Notes: generated from the letters alone by a model not told the origin. A DNA stretch of 64,000 nucleotides from Chaunax sp. Z400 (GCA_037577475.1 CM075187.1:19498810-19562809), one strand, 5' to 3'. Shown: positions 1 to 13,700, counted from the stretch's first letter. Numbers and translations: made by a program.

Positions 1-3000
1 TTCATACATCCTTCATCATATGCAGAGAATAAATCAGAGAGCAGCTACAATGTCCCTCCTTCCGCTTCTTTCAGTGTCTAATATCATGTAGTTCGTCTTC
101 AGAAGGCCTTGTGGGTGCAAAAACATTCAAATGTTTTTTTATGCCTCATTAGCCGTGAAACATTTTTGTAGACACATATTTCTTTGACAGACAATTTTCC
201 TATATGGAGTTTGACATCTTAGAGATTTAGTGTTCATATAGAGTAAAAAGGAAGCAAATTAGGCGTCTCTAGTCCAAGCATGAAGAAATTGAACCAGATT
301 TTCCGAGGAAACACTGGAATAAATAAAACCTTAACATTCACTGTGGCCATAGTCATCCCTAAAGCAGCATCATGGCTTCATCAACATCAAATCACACGGT
401 AACCAGAAACAGAAAAGTCATTAGTGCTTCCATATTAGAGAAGAGATTTTAAAGCTGTGAGGTCAAAAGTGAAGAGGCGGGATTTTAAAAGCACATTCCT
501 CAAGTGCTGAAAGGCTTGATGTGAGTAATTTAACACAGGTATGCTGAAACCTTGGAAACACTCCCATCAACCCATTAATGGACCGCCAGCAGGTTAACAA
601 TTCAAACCTGATGCACACACACCTCCTGGAGCAGCGACTGCCTTTACCAGGAATGCAAAATGATACAAGGTAAAGAAACAACACATCACAGTCGCTGTTT
701 ATGTGATTCCCCCCCCGCGTCCCATTCTTTCTCTTTGCTTTTAGACCTCGCTCTGTCTCCCTTTCATTGTGTCCCTGCTCCCATTTATTACCCTTTTGTA
801 GTACAGTATATTCAATACATAAACAACTACAGCTGCTGCACTTCATCTAGCCTGTCATTAGTCATGTACTGCACCACAGCCTGAGAGAACATGAGAGCAA
901 CAGAGAAATATGCCACAAACTCCCCCTCAGTGACCGTATCTGGATAATCTGTATTGTTAGTAAGGAGGTGGGAGCTGCCTGTAAATGGGAACAACTTACA
1001 GTCTCAAATAAGGGGCTCATTATTGGACAGAATGAGAGAAGTATTTGTATCTTACTGTCGTGGGATATTCAAAAAATGCTGTTGAGCTGTGTCTCTGAGA
1101 GAGCCTCCACTGCATGTTATGCATGTCATGTGCATATTGCTATTTGCTATTTGTATGTCCTCTTTCATCACATTTAGACATTTCTGTGTGTGTGTGTGTG
1201 GTGTAGGATGTATTATACAAAGATTGAGATGGAGGAGATCAATGACCCAGCCCGGGGCCCTGGGAGAGTGACTAACCATCTAATTAGAGGGGAGAGGGTG
1301 GAGCTGGAGCTTTAAATGAATAATTAGTGCCTTCTCAGAAACCAGGCCGAACAATGCGGGGAAGAGATGAAAAATGGCCACCACGCTACATCACTGTGCC
1401 TGCCCTGACTAAGTAGACCGTGTCCCAAATCTGAGGGGACTTGATACTGGTGTAAGTGGGAGATGAAAAGATGAGCACCTGTGACCCTGTCACCACCTCA
1501 GGCGTGAGGTAAGCGCAGTGGCGAACCTCCATTTGTCATCATTCACTTTCAAAGAGATCAACCTCTTGTCTACTGTGGCAGGTTTTCCTGGTTATCTAGA
1601 TTTCAGTAACGGTGGTGAAGTCTAAAAAAAAAATAAAAGTGAACTTTTACAGCTAAATTGGCTGACCCACTATTCATCTCCCCTTTTCCCCAAGACAAGC
1701 ACTGAACAATGGCCATAAACTTGTTCTCATTAGCAAACATTCCAAACAACCAGGTCACCTTGTAATCAATATCTTTAATTCCCTAATGGCGCTCGCTGAT
1801 TTCATCCCAACCATGTTGAGATGGGGAAGGAGCCAGAGGGAGAGGCTAAGAGATTACCTGATGTCCTCTGGCTTGTTTTTCTGAGTCTCTACTCTCTAGT
1901 TTCTGTCTGAGAAATTCTTCACAGCACTGCAGGCAGGTATTTCCCCTCAGGGCAGGTGTGGGTGGAGCTATTAGGAGGTCGAAGGTCAGAGTAAGATAAT
2001 GAATGTGTTCAAAGCCCTCTTTGAAAGGCACAGACGAAAGGACACATGTCAAACTGACAGATGTCTGTGCCACGAACTCTCAACATTAGCACCTGTCAGG
2101 CTCCAACGATTGGTCAAAATTGTCTCAGCACAGTCACGTGTGATCTATATTTTCTGATGAATCAAGCTGGAGTAAGAAATATGGCTCTTTGATGGCCTCC
2201 TGATTCAGAGATCCTAATCATCTTTCCTGTTTCTTCTGCTTAAAAAGTGTAATGTTAGCAGAAAGTTAACCCAATCCCAAAGTGGAGGCCAGTACCAAGA
2301 AGAAGAAAAAAAGAAGAAGACAAAAACCTCCATTGTACGCTGGTTTTAAATTAAAACTCTAGTGACTCTGTGGTCCATCAATACATGAAATAGCTCTTAA
2401 AGAAGGGAGTTGGCATATTTCTATGAAAAATGTATAATAATTAATTTGTTTGATAAAAAAAATAATCGGTGATGCCAAAAAGCTAATTTGGGACATTGGT
2501 TGCATGTGTGTGCATTTATTACCTCTTTTTTATGAATGCAGTTATTTAAGGTAAGCTTCTTAGCTTCTTAGCTTTTTAGTTTGAGTCTAGAATAAAACTG
2601 TCTTTGTGTTTCAAAAAGTCCTTACTTTGCATTTTTACTGTCTTTTCTACTTTTGATAAGTTGATGATGAGATATGAGAAAGATAGATGTGTGGCCAAAA
2701 TTTAACAATCAGCACAGTGTGACAGAACTACACCAACCTCAGTTGTCATGTCTCAAACCTACACCAGCATCTGCTCTTAATATTATTTATAATATTCTAT
2801 AATTAGGGTGACACACAAAGTATAAAGCCAGATGAAAAGACAGAGGACGAACAAAATTTTTACAATTCATGCCTGAATAGCCCAAATTAGCTCCTTACAT
2901 GCCCTCAATCTGAAGGTCTCCAAGTGTAAAAGAACAAACACACACAGTGAGACACAGAGACACACATCCTCCACTCAGCGATGTCTGAACCTGCCTCAGT

Positions 3001-4200
3001 ATGCTGTTTGGGAGGGTTGATTGTGGTGAAAGCTGGTGCAAGACCACCTTGGGGAAATATTCTGCCTCTGAAAACAGTGACAGAGAGAGAGATGAATACT
3101 GCAAAAACAGAACCTGAAAGCGTTCCTGCTTCAAGCAACCACAACAGCCACGAGGCAGGGCTGTGGTGCTTCAGTCTGGGCTTGGTTTTCAGACCACATG
3201 TCAGACATGTTTGCCTCTTGCTTATTTTGACTCACACTTGCTCTCGTCTCAGGCATTCGCTCAGCTCTTTAACTTTTGCGGCCTATTAGAAAATCTTCAA
3301 AGAGGATTTTTTATTCTCAAACTGATCAACAATCTCTTCATTTTCTTCACAGCATGGCAATTTAGATAAGACCTATTTGTATTCTACACTTAGTCAATGT
3401 GCAGAGAGAGGCACCTCTTTTATCTCTATTTATAGTAAGAGGCTCATTAATCAATCATTATATATGCAATGGTGCACTTATTGGTTGTGAATGTAGACAC
3501 TGCACTGGTTTTGTCTTGACTTGACATGACTCAGATGTTTTCTTGTCTCCACCTCTATACCTGCCCCTGAAACGGGTTTGGACTTGGCTGACATGGTTTT
3601 GAATGATCAATAAGCAAATTGAAGTTAAATGAATCAGCAAGCATTTGGATAATTGAGCAAGAATTTAAATTAAAATTCATCATAAAATAAATTTCCCTCT
3701 GGATATAACTTGGGCATCTGGCCATCTTGTGATTTTTAAAAAAAAAAAAATTCCGTAAAGCTGAGTCTGATGGTAATGAATGAGAATAATTGGACAAATG
3801 TCAGTATTTGGATAAATTCCTATTTTGACCAAACGTATACTGGCACGACAGTAGAGGGGGAACATGTCCAACATTTCACAGAAGCACAAACATCGGTGAC
3901 GGTGAAGAAAAAGTCACCAATGTCATTGAGATAAATCCACAAATCCCTGCAAAAATGTTCTGCCATTCCCTCCAGTAGATGTAAATATCTGACTGGATAA
4001 GTGAGAACTTTGACCTGCTTGTAGACCTCGAGGAAATGTCAGGGGATAACAAAAGTCTTTATGATTCATCCTCTGTAGACCATAAAAGTTAGCACCAAGT
4101 TTCTGGGCAATCCATTCAATAGTTGTGGAGACTTATCATTCAAACTTCAAACATTTCAATGCGCTGGTGGTGCTGTCAGGGTTTACAAAGTTTTGACCAA

Positions 4201-4745
4201 GTTTTTTGTTTTTTGTTTTTTTTAATTAACATTCTTCCCTTCCTTTTGGCACCAAGACAACCCAACGTGACGAATCTCATTTTACTTAGAGATAGCCCAT
4301 TTATTTTATCTCCTAATATACACAATATAGGACATTTTGGAACATCAAGTTGAAGGATTTCTTTAAGGGGATTGGTCACCTCTGACCAGAGAGAGTTTAC
4401 TGCTCAGCATTCCCTCAAATAACGTATTAGGGTACCTCTTTCACTGCAGCCATGCCAGCATTTATCAGAAACCGTATCATTTATTGTATTACATTTTACT
4501 GGGGTCACATTCACCCTATGCAAAATTTCCATTTGAATGATTTTATCTCAGACATATTTTGATATTGCTGAAGTATTCCAAATACATCCTTCTCCCAGCA
4601 AATTTGTGTTGGTGAGTTATTCTGAACTGTAGAAAGATATAAAACTTTATATGTACTAGACACCGGTCCTGTTCTGGCGATAGCATTCTTTAAATTATCA
4701 ACAATACCCTTCTCAGTCGCCAACGGCACCTTTTTGCATTTTAGA
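4201..4745 (-). mobile_element. L1-type LINE fragment: ORF2 C-terminus and poly-A tail
   Basis: On the minus strand the translation shows SDKCWHGCSERGT, then a tract with one stop, then PKCPILCILGDK and LGCLGAKRKGRMLIKK. This order, a Cys-rich CWxC-like motif followed by GT, a Trp/Glu tract, an ILGD motif and a final Ala-Lys-Arg helix, is what I know from the C-terminal end of L1 ORF2 proteins. The fragment ends in a T-rich run on the plus strand at 4,201-4,223, which is the A-rich tail of the element. Internal stops mean it is dead. It abuts an oppositely oriented L1 reverse-transcriptase fragment. Confidence 0.75.
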
Positions 4746-4850
4746 TCTAATTATGGAAAACATTTGTTGGTAAGGCAAGAAGGATGAATCATTTAAGTTA
4801 TATTGTTGCTTTAAATTACTATATGAAATTATATCCTTATCACCAATTGT

Positions 4851-5330
4851 TTGAAAAGAGAGCAATTTTTAGTGAAATCTGAACTTCAGACTATTTTTCA
4901 CAAAGAAACTGCACTATATATGTTGCGGAGGAGAGCTTTTGAATCAGGTGACAAAGCAGGCAAAATGCTAGCTTTAAAACTGAAACAATTAGAGAATAGG
5001 CAGTCTATATCATCAGTTAGGAAGAATGATGGGTCAGTCATTCAGGATCCAGAAAGTATAAATGAACCTTTCAGAGAGTATATTTCAAATTATATACTTC
5101 AGAATTTGTGTCAAATAATTTTGAAATGGAAGAGTTTTTTTTTTACTGATTTAAATCTTCCTACTATTAAAGAGCATGAAATAGAAACTTTAGAAGCTCC
5201 TATTTCAGAAAGTGAAATTTTAAAAAAAGCCTTATCGTCAGGAAAATCCTCTGGTGAAGATGGTTTGACTGCTGAATTTTATAATTGTTTTCAAAGTGTA
5301 TTATCTCCTCCACTGACCAAGCGACTTTGA
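4851..5330 (+). pseudogene. L1-type LINE fragment: start of reverse transcriptase region of ORF2
   Basis: A 159-codon open frame reads through the region between endonuclease and reverse transcriptase and into the first RT motifs. It includes SGDKAGKMLALKLKQLE, a central DGSVIQDPESINEPFREY, then LEAPISESEILKKALSSGKS and GEDGLTAEFYNCF. The pattern of KAGK..LA, then a polymerase-domain E..I..A...GKSSG.DG..AEFY is characteristic of L1-clade ORF2. The frame stops soon after SVLSPPLTKRL, where intact elements would continue for hundreds of residues, so this is a truncated relic. It faces away from the C-terminal fragment at 4,201-4,745. Confidence 0.8.
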
Positions 5331-7233
5331 TAAAGCATATAACTGATAAAGAAAATAATCCTTAATCGCACGCCCTATTTTGACAACAGCCCTTTTTCTG
5401 TTACTACCCAATGCATAAATCCATTATCTCCAATCTGCAAATATGTGGTGGTATTTTTTTTTTTTTTTTGCATTTCATAAAACTGTAAATCTAACAGCTT
5501 GTATTTTAGCAGATGATCATTTAAAGCAACTTGTGCACAGATATCTGATCAGACTCAGTCAAAAATAGCTGTCGGTTGTGTCCCAAAACATCAAAGAGCC
5601 TTTTAATAGCTTCATAAATCACTCACAGTAACACCAACATCTCATCACTGAATATTTTTGTCTTGGGACAAACACAACTGCCTGTTTTAATGTCTTAAAG
5701 TGTGGCTTGTGTCTCCACTGTAGTTCTGAGACTTTTGTTCCATGGTGACAGACAAGGTTAATCAGAGATTCCTGGAATAGATTTAAGTATAACCTGCAGT
5801 GAGTTAAGAGTTCACTGCTAATACATTGACATCTCTACACAAAGAACATCTGAGATTACAAATTATCTTATGGGAAGTCTGCCGCATTAGTCTAGTCTAT
5901 TATTTGTCTTCATTTGTCAGACTTTATAGATGGAAAAAAAAACACAACGTAAGGAAATGGTTGTTTTACCACTAATACTAAGGGAAGTTTGAAAGTCAGA
6001 AATATCAGCACCTGGTCAGATTTAAGTTGATTAGTCCTTGGTGATAAAGAAGTTCATCAAACCCCTGAGATGTTCTTCTTGTAACTTTACAGAATCCACC
6101 TTCATAGCCATTAAAAAAATAACATTTAAAAGGTTGATGTACAGTACTTGAGTCCTGCAAGGTAGATGGTTTGAGTTAAAATGGGTTTATAGGCTACTAT
6201 TTTTCCTGGGTTTAACACATGCAATATGTTCCAAATGAGGTACTGATGCATTAGGGGAAAACAGCTGCTGCATGTCTCTTTGCTGCAGGAAGTAACAGTG
6301 GCACAACAAGTTTTTCCAACTTATTCTGTAAGCTGTTGAGAGATGAGCTCTGAACATGCAGATCAAAGCGTCCGTCTCGGTTAAGTGCTCGAGGACCTCA
6401 CCCTGACAGTTTCAGTCTCTGTCAATCAAATTCAGCCGGGTCATATCATCACGTAAATGTTAGCTCAAAGGAGTTTTACCAAAACAAAATGTTCTTCCAA
6501 TATGGAACCTTCTGAAAGATGAAACTCTCCACAGGAATATTCACACTACAATACAACAATATGTCAACACAGTACGTTGACATTTGCAGATGTCTAAACT
6601 GCAAACGACACAAGAAATTATTAATTGGATTTTCTTTAAAATCACAACAACAAATCCTTGGCTTTCTTATCAATCAATGATGTGAATGCATTTTTTAAAA
6701 TGTATTTATGAGTTAGTGAACTGATTTTAGAGACCTCGCAGAAATTATCTGAATTCTGAACATAAGTAAAACCAGAGTCTCTAAATAATGGATTGAGCTG
6801 TCAACATGAGTTTTTATCTGATGAACCTACAACCAGAAATTCCACTAGTTAATTTGCCACACCTAATTAGAATCAGCATTGCTCAGTCAGACAACATTAA
6901 GCCCTCTCTGTCCTATGTTCTCAGGCTCGATGCAAATAAATCTGAATTGAATTGACGTTCAGAACAGAGAACACTGAGTGGGAAAAAACTTTTTTTCCTA
7001 CCGTTACATTCACTTCATTCAAAATATTCAAATTAATTTGTTACATGTAGTGAAATTAAGATTTTACAAATGTTACTTGCCAGCAGAGCAGGGCTGGTCC
7101 AGGATTGGGTAGCGATCAAATTATGTCAGAACTACTCTGTACCGATTTGCCTTGAAACATGGTGCGAAATTTCATGGGGAGCAAATCTGAGTGAGAGTAA
7201 CTTAGAGTATAACATTAGAGCTCAAAGAAAGAC

Positions 7234-7258
7234 AGAGAGAGAGAGAGAGAGAGAGAGA
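7234..7258. repeat. (GA)n microsatellite
   Basis: Uninterrupted GA repeat of 25 bases. Confidence 0.95.
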
Positions 7259-8851
7259 CCATGTCGCCTCTGCAAGTGTGACTACACTTTTCAAAACTCG
7301 ACACAGACAACACAACGTAGTATCTATCAGTGTCTGTAATACAAATGCGACACATCTAACCTAAGGGAACAGCTCGTCAAACACAAAATATATCTTATAA
7401 CTTTAAAAGTGTGCCATGTTTCCCCCCCCTGCAGCTAACATTAGCAGGCCTGCAGCCCGTGTCTTGGATGATGTAAGCTGAGCATTTTTACTAGCGTTAG
7501 CCAACACTCAGCCTCCACATGCAGCCAGCCAACGACTGTCAAAAATGACTCACCAACATATGATTTAGTGCACTGTAACTTAATGTGAGATTTCTACTAT
7601 GCTCAAACCTGCATATGCAACCAATAGTATATGAATTGCATACTATTTATGGGGAAATAATATGGTATGCAAGCACTGCGCGACGACAACAACACTGCCA
7701 AGGCTGGTGTTTCCTCTTCTGAATAAGGAAGACCACGTTGCAATGGCTTATTGATGCCCTCAACTGTATGTGATTAATGTTCCTTTGCAGATACGTGTGT
7801 TTTTGATACAGTCTAATACTGTGCTGATATTAGTTTCTTTATTTTTCTTCATTTAAGTCCACTTATTAGTCCAGTTGTTTCAAAAGCTTCCTCCATGCAA
7901 GTGTTACAACATGTTGTTGACGCATTTTTACATCTGAAATTATATTTTTGTTTTTAAAGAGAGTGACTAGCCTACTCCAGAGTACTGGTACCGAGTTCCA
8001 GATGCCAATTGGTTCAAAAGTTAAGGGTACTCGACCTTAGGCTGGTCTTTTGCATGGGAACTGGACTTAAGTAAATAACAACACTCGTGACAAGGTTATG
8101 CTTAACTGCTCATTCAGCAGCCTGGGAATGCAAAGAGCCTCAAAACCGCATTGATACACCATGAAAATGTCAATTTGTAGCATATTCAGTGTGCTTTTAC
8201 AGCGTGTCTTTACGAAATGTTTAGATAATTCCACCACATGATAACTACTGCCATTACTAGGATCAACAAATATCATGACCTACACTCTAATCCATCCTGT
8301 CAGACTATGTGTTTTTGGCCTCATGTGACCTACCAGGCAACGTGCGTTCCAGCAGGGCGTGTCACCCTCACCAGGGTGGCATGCCCCTAGATGACAGGGA
8401 AGCCAGCTGGATAACAGACCTACCGTTGACAGGCTCCAGGTGCCCCAGCGAGTGACCACCAACTGCCAACCACACGACATCAAACGTAAGCAAAAAACTA
8501 GACAAAACAAAGTCACAGACAAAACAAAAAACAGACACAATCAAAACAAAGACAACTGTTGCCTTTTCTCTGGCACACCATGGTGTTTTTCAGCTTTTGC
8601 TTGCCAACCTCAGACTGAGGGCAGTGACGCTGATGGAGCATCAGCGTTCTCTCAGTTGGCAGCTGAAGCTTTCAAACACTGCGGATTGAGAACAGCCACC
8701 ACCAGAAGGTGAGGCACCACGTGGCGATTGTGGTTTCGTAATGGATGAGACACAGCATTCATGTCTGAAAGCTGCTTGGTATCCCTGCAGGGAGAAACCA
8801 TCTCCATTGGACAGTTTGTGAAGATTCTGAGTCATCCAGGTACATGGTAAT

Positions 8852-9160
8852 CCTTGAAGGTTGATGCAGAAGCAACTGGACTTCTTTTCTTAGCTTCACC
8901 TCTCATCCAAGAGGCTTCATCAGTTCTAAGCTGTTGGTACGAGGTCAGGATATTTATCCTCTGTGAGATGTAAACTACCTTAAAAACAGGTTACTTAAAA
9001 CAGGTTACTTAATGACTCTCAAGGTAGTTTACATCTCAAAGAGGATAAATATCCTGACCTAGTACCAACAGCTTAGAACTGATGAAGCCTCTCGGATGAG
9101 AGGTGAATCGTCTTCAAGCTAAGAAAAGAAGTCCAGTTGCTTCTGAATCAACCTTCAAGG
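8852..9160. repeat. foldback (snap-back) element with 130-140 bp arms
   Basis: The left arm (8,852-8,981) and right arm (9,021-9,160) are reverse complements of each other with only about four mismatches and one 10-base gap. Both outer ends read CCTTGAAGGTTGAT inwards. The roughly 40-base loop holds two tandem copies of an AACAGGTTACTTAA unit. The arm sequence with CTGATGAAGCCTCT and GATGAGAGGTGAA matches, as far as I recall, a repeat found throughout teleost genomes. It has no coding capacity and would be moved, if at all, by another element. Confidence 0.8.
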
Positions 9161-10964
9161 AGCTCCATTGAACAGGCATGTTTTTCTGACACTTGACGCC
9201 TGGCCTAATTGCCCTTTCTTGCATTACCCTACTTTAAATGCCCAAACAAAGAGAGGAATGCTTACATTCGACAGCATTTGATATGAGTGAAACTCTCAGC
9301 TGTTAGAAATGGGCCACGCGTCGCAAGGTTACACACTGCACAGTACTGGATACTTGACAAAAACAAGGCTGAAACAGCACATGGCAAACCCATCTGGAAC
9401 AAAAGCTGGCCTAATTTGTTTTACCAACGATAAGGGAAAAGACTGGCTCTGAACAGAGACAGTGTGGGCTGCTGTCCTCTCTCCTCATTCATCCCAATCC
9501 ACAAAGGTTTGGGATATCGGCCTAGAAAAACAGAGCTAAATGGACAGTTGTCTGAAATAGGTCAGTCAAAAGTCTAGTGGGATACACACAAGCTCCTGTA
9601 CACATAAACAAGCAAAAACACCATGGACAAATACATGCATACACACAGGCCATGCAGTCAACCAGTATTATTAGATGGGTTAATGTGTCCTGAGCCATTC
9701 AAAAAGCAGGCTTTAGTGAAGCGTACAACTCAGACACGATAATGTTGGGATAGCTAGAGGGGTTTGGAGGTTCTTGAAGCCTGGTGGTAATTCCTGCAGT
9801 AAAAAGTCACTAAGTCCTAGCTTTGCCCCTCCACAGTCAGATTAATAGTCCTCCCCAGGTTCATTTTCATACTGTATTTTGTTTTTAGGCAAAGCTTGTA
9901 TTTGTAGTAATATAACCAAATTCCTAAAATATTAAGTCATGTAAGGTTCAGGCAGAGCGATATTTGAGAAAGACAAAGACTAATAGTAGATTTTTTTTTT
10001 TTTTTTTTAAAGAGGAGGAACTTTTAACCCGGGAGTAAAATAGCAAAAAGGTAGAGGCCGATTACAATAGGGAAAGGTAATGTAATCAATGATGAAAGAG
10101 GTAAATTAAATATTATTTTAGATAAATGGAATATTTGAGCTTTATATTCCTGACCTGTCCCCAGATTCCTTTAGTTATTTATGCTAAACACTTCCGACCA
10201 ATATTGCTATGCAAATGGAACAACCCATAGAAAGAGTTTTAAGTAAATAGTTAGGAACATCTATCTTAAAAATATATGCATGTGTGACGGTTATTTAAAA
10301 AAACGAAAACATGCTTGCGGCAAATGTTTATCTGAACCTCCTCTGCTTGATTTCATGATCGTTGACATCAAAAAAGTGACGGTTGATCCATCTAAGTCGA
10401 TTTTCAACAGCAGTGATTAAAAAGGCGGAGAGAAAGAAAGTAATGGGATTAAAGACAGACAAGCTCTTTGAAAATGTGTGCCAACCCGCTAGAGAAGACA
10501 CATAAAACCACAAAATCTTATACAACCCAAACAGTCCATCATCACACACACCCATCCACGAATCACTGGACAGGGAATCACACGCACATGTGAACGAATC
10601 ATACACACACATCAGGTAACAGGTTGATGCACATAAATCACATCAAAAACGTGTCAAAACAAAGGTCTGAAGCCAAAGGGGAAACTGATGAACACATCCA
10701 GAAACACACACACACACACTTTAGTACACATTGATTGACAGCTCACGTTAAAAGAAGGCCAGGCCCGTGCATGACAGGAGGAGGGCTGACGGGACGCAAT
10801 TAGAGGCATTTTTATATCATAACAGCTGTGAACATGCCATACAGCCTATAAAAGCTATTCAAGGTGAGCAGATGAAGATATGAAAATGGTTGGTCCTCGC
10901 CGTGACACTGCTCAAAGGGCATGGAAGGGCCAAGAGAGATAAAAAGGTGGAAGTCATCGCTTAC

Positions 10965-11056
10965 TCTGGCATGTAGGAATGTCACAGTATCTCCAGTAGA
11001 TCCCATCTTCATGATCTGCGATGTAGCACCACGGCTGAACGTCCCCGTCAGGATTC
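10965..11056 (-). CDS. kremen1: kremen1 exon 3 (C-terminal part of kringle domain)
   Basis: This 92-base exon follows acceptor GTCTGCAG and ends at donor GTAAGC. Its first G completes the Arg codon begun in exon 2 (AG|G), and the next 30 codons read NPDGDVQPWCYIAD, then HEDGIYWRYCDIPTCQ. The NPDGD and PWCY motifs are kringle hallmarks. Cysteines 4-6 fall at residues 91, 105 and 110, completing the six-cysteine kringle that began in exon 2. The exon leaves one base (A), as expected if the next exon supplies TG to start the Met-Pro-Gly linker into the WSC domain. That exon is not found between here and position 1, so the gene continues outside the window on the left. Confidence 0.95.
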
Positions 11057-13651
11057 CTGCAGACGTAGATGGGTTAGTTAGTTAGACCACATCTAAACTA
11101 CACTGGTGAAATCTGATAATGTGTCACAATCTCTGGTTTTTGGCTTCCAGTTTAAAGTCAGCAAAGGGTTTCATTGAACCCGAAACCTTTGATTTTCAAA
11201 AACCTTTTTTGTGGGGTGGATAAAAGGAAAACACATGAATGGACTTCAGTGCAACGCAGATTATGCTCTGCCACAGTCGTATTTCTATTGTGTATTACCC
11301 ACTCTGTGATCACTTGTGCTGAATTTTCAGTATAAGCTATCATACAATACAGGTTTTAACCTGTAGAGATACAACAACCATTCATTTATTGATTTGTCAG
11401 AAAAAGATATTGTCAGAAAATGAATGTGCGTCTCTTGACATGATCTTTTTAACCATTGCTGTTCCCATCTTCACAAATGTGAGGATGTGATGTCCTTCTT
11501 GGCCATACATGATAGTAAACTGAAAATATCACCTTGGACTGAGGGAAATTAAAACAGCTATTCTCCGCTATTGTCTGAAAGTTTATGATCAAAGCGATTA
11601 ATATAATAATCAAGAAAACATTAATTGGAAACAAAATATTGGCAGTCTTATTTGTTATTATAAATGATTGATTGAACATCATTTCCTCATCCCCCCCCCC
11701 CACCCCACCCCTGCAGTTTCACTTTTATCCGTCTTAGTGTGGAAGCGGAGATGTGTTAGAGAGTAGAAAAAGATGGAGGGGGGAAAAGGAAGGGAGGGAG
11801 AGGTGACGGCAGGGATATGAGTGCAAAACAACAACACAAAGATCAACTGAAAATGCTGCTGCAGAGGACTGAATTCTAAATGACGTTTCACAGGGAGATT
11901 ATCTGGACTGTGTCAGTCACCCCCGGTAGCACCCCTTGACGCTGGTGTTTTTGTCTCTCCCTCTGCGCTCTGAAGGTTTGACCATGCGTGTCTGTCAAGG
12001 GCCAGACCAACGGGGCTCTTGAGGGGTGGAGGTGGTTGGAGGTCAGGTGGAAGGCTCTTTGTTCTGGGCCAGACATAGACCTGAAAAGAGGATGGGTGAT
12101 GGGGCAAAGCTTTTGTCTGAAGCTACAGCCTCTTTTGAACCTCGTAAAGGCACCCACCATGATACGGCGGACAGACCCCTTGGTGCTTTGCTTTTTAGTT
12201 TCACTTTACAAAAAGCAATGAGAAGCAGCCTCCATATCTCCAGGGCGAGCATGCATCTTTGTAAATCACGAGCCTCATGGCAACTCCTGAATTGGTATGT
12301 CGTTGGTATGTAGTTGGTGCTCATCTCGGTGCTGTTTCAGCTCTTTGAGCTGTATATTCCGATTACTGTGAAATGCAAAAATACACCTCCTTTCTAAGAT
12401 GATATTGCCGTTTTTTTCACACCTGATGGTAATTGCAGGAGACTTTTTAACTTCTCTTTTGACACGGCTCATTGTTGTATCGTGAAAAAGGCCCGGGGCA
12501 CTGCACCATCCCAGTTTGCCTTTTGAGAACAAAGTTGTGAAGGGCGTTTCCATTTCTTTTCTTCTCCATTATCCAGAGTTTTTCCTCTCTCTTTACATTC
12601 AATATGAGGAATTTAAAAAAAATGTAGCCGTTAGGACGTTTTTTGGGGGTTGATCTCAATTTGCCTTAAAGGGCCTTGAAGCTTTTCACTCAAAATATCT
12701 GGCAAACACCATCCCATCGACGACAGTCAAAGGTATAAACTCATTGCGGATTTATACGCTATGAGTTTACAATCATGACAGTATGAAGACTTCAAATGGT
12801 CAAATTTCCATTTATTCCTTATTGTAGAATTGCGCTATCAAAACAACCCAGAAATTCTCTCAGGCTGAAATTTTTTCATGTTCACGAAAACCAGCTTTGT
12901 TTTCCAGGGAATTTCAACACAGTATCATGAGCCCAGATCTGTTTGTTACTCCACCCAGAGTGGAGGCAGACACCTGTTTGTTTAGCCTGAGTCTACTGCT
13001 GAAACGAAAAGAGCCAAAACTGGGTCCCACCATCAAAACATTTGATTATACAACCTCCTTCTTTTTCTGCCTCCCCTCCTCTTCTTTGCGCTGTCAACAG
13101 GTATTGACCCTGTTTGAAGTAAGACTCATAAGAGCTCATCTATTGCCACTTATGCAATTTATTGCAGTTTCGTAATCACTCCCTAAGGAGCCAGACATGA
13201 ATTACAACAATTAGCATTAAAAAAACATCCTAAATTGACCACCCATCCCATGTTTAATCCACCTGCTTTAATAATAAATGATGATGTGGTTATACCCCTC
13301 CAAGCTCTCTCTCACTAACATACCCCTAGTCCTGGTTACTCTCTTGCACACACACACACACCTGCACACATTCTTTTAGCAGACGCATGGGAACATCATC
13401 CACAGAGCTTCGGTGAACAGGACAGCCCAAATGACAGAGAAACATAATCCTGCCTCAGGGTGCCTGTGTGTGTGTGTGCGGGGAGGGAGAGTGGAACAGA
13501 AGTTGGAAAGCAGACAGTCTGAGATTAGCCAAGGTGCCAGAGTGCAGATAAGAGCAGACCTCGATGGACGGAAATCCATTCGTTTAACCCAGCAGCGCAG
13601 AGAAAGACTTGTGGAGATGCTGATAAAAGTTGCTGCGTATATACTGTAGGA

Positions 13652-13682
<31 letters not shown>

Positions 13683-13700
13683 ATGTGTGTGTGTGTGTGT
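13652..13700. repeat. (TG)n microsatellite
   Basis: TG repeat with two TATG interruptions. Confidence 0.95.

Larger units (their letters stand above)
1..10964 (-). other. kremen1: kremen1 intron 3 (left part; runs out of the window)
   Basis: There is no exon that I can support in this 11 kb. I looked for the expected WSC-domain exon (Met-Pro-Gly then Gly-Cys-Tyr/Phe) on the minus strand and did not find it. The intron holds a rearranged L1 element at 4,201-5,330, poly-T runs near 5,452 and 9,990, a GA microsatellite at 7,234, and a foldback element at 8,852-9,160. Short open frames such as those at 463-846, 2,981-3,289 and 8,440-8,712 have no recognisable content and are treated as chance. 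Confidence 0.75.

Noticed and set aside
1207..1320. Possible plus-strand exon (MYYTKIEMEEINDPARGPGR)
   Set aside because: Short, soon stopped, no splice acceptor with a good pyrimidine tract in frame, and no family recognised; it may be a conserved non-coding element instead.
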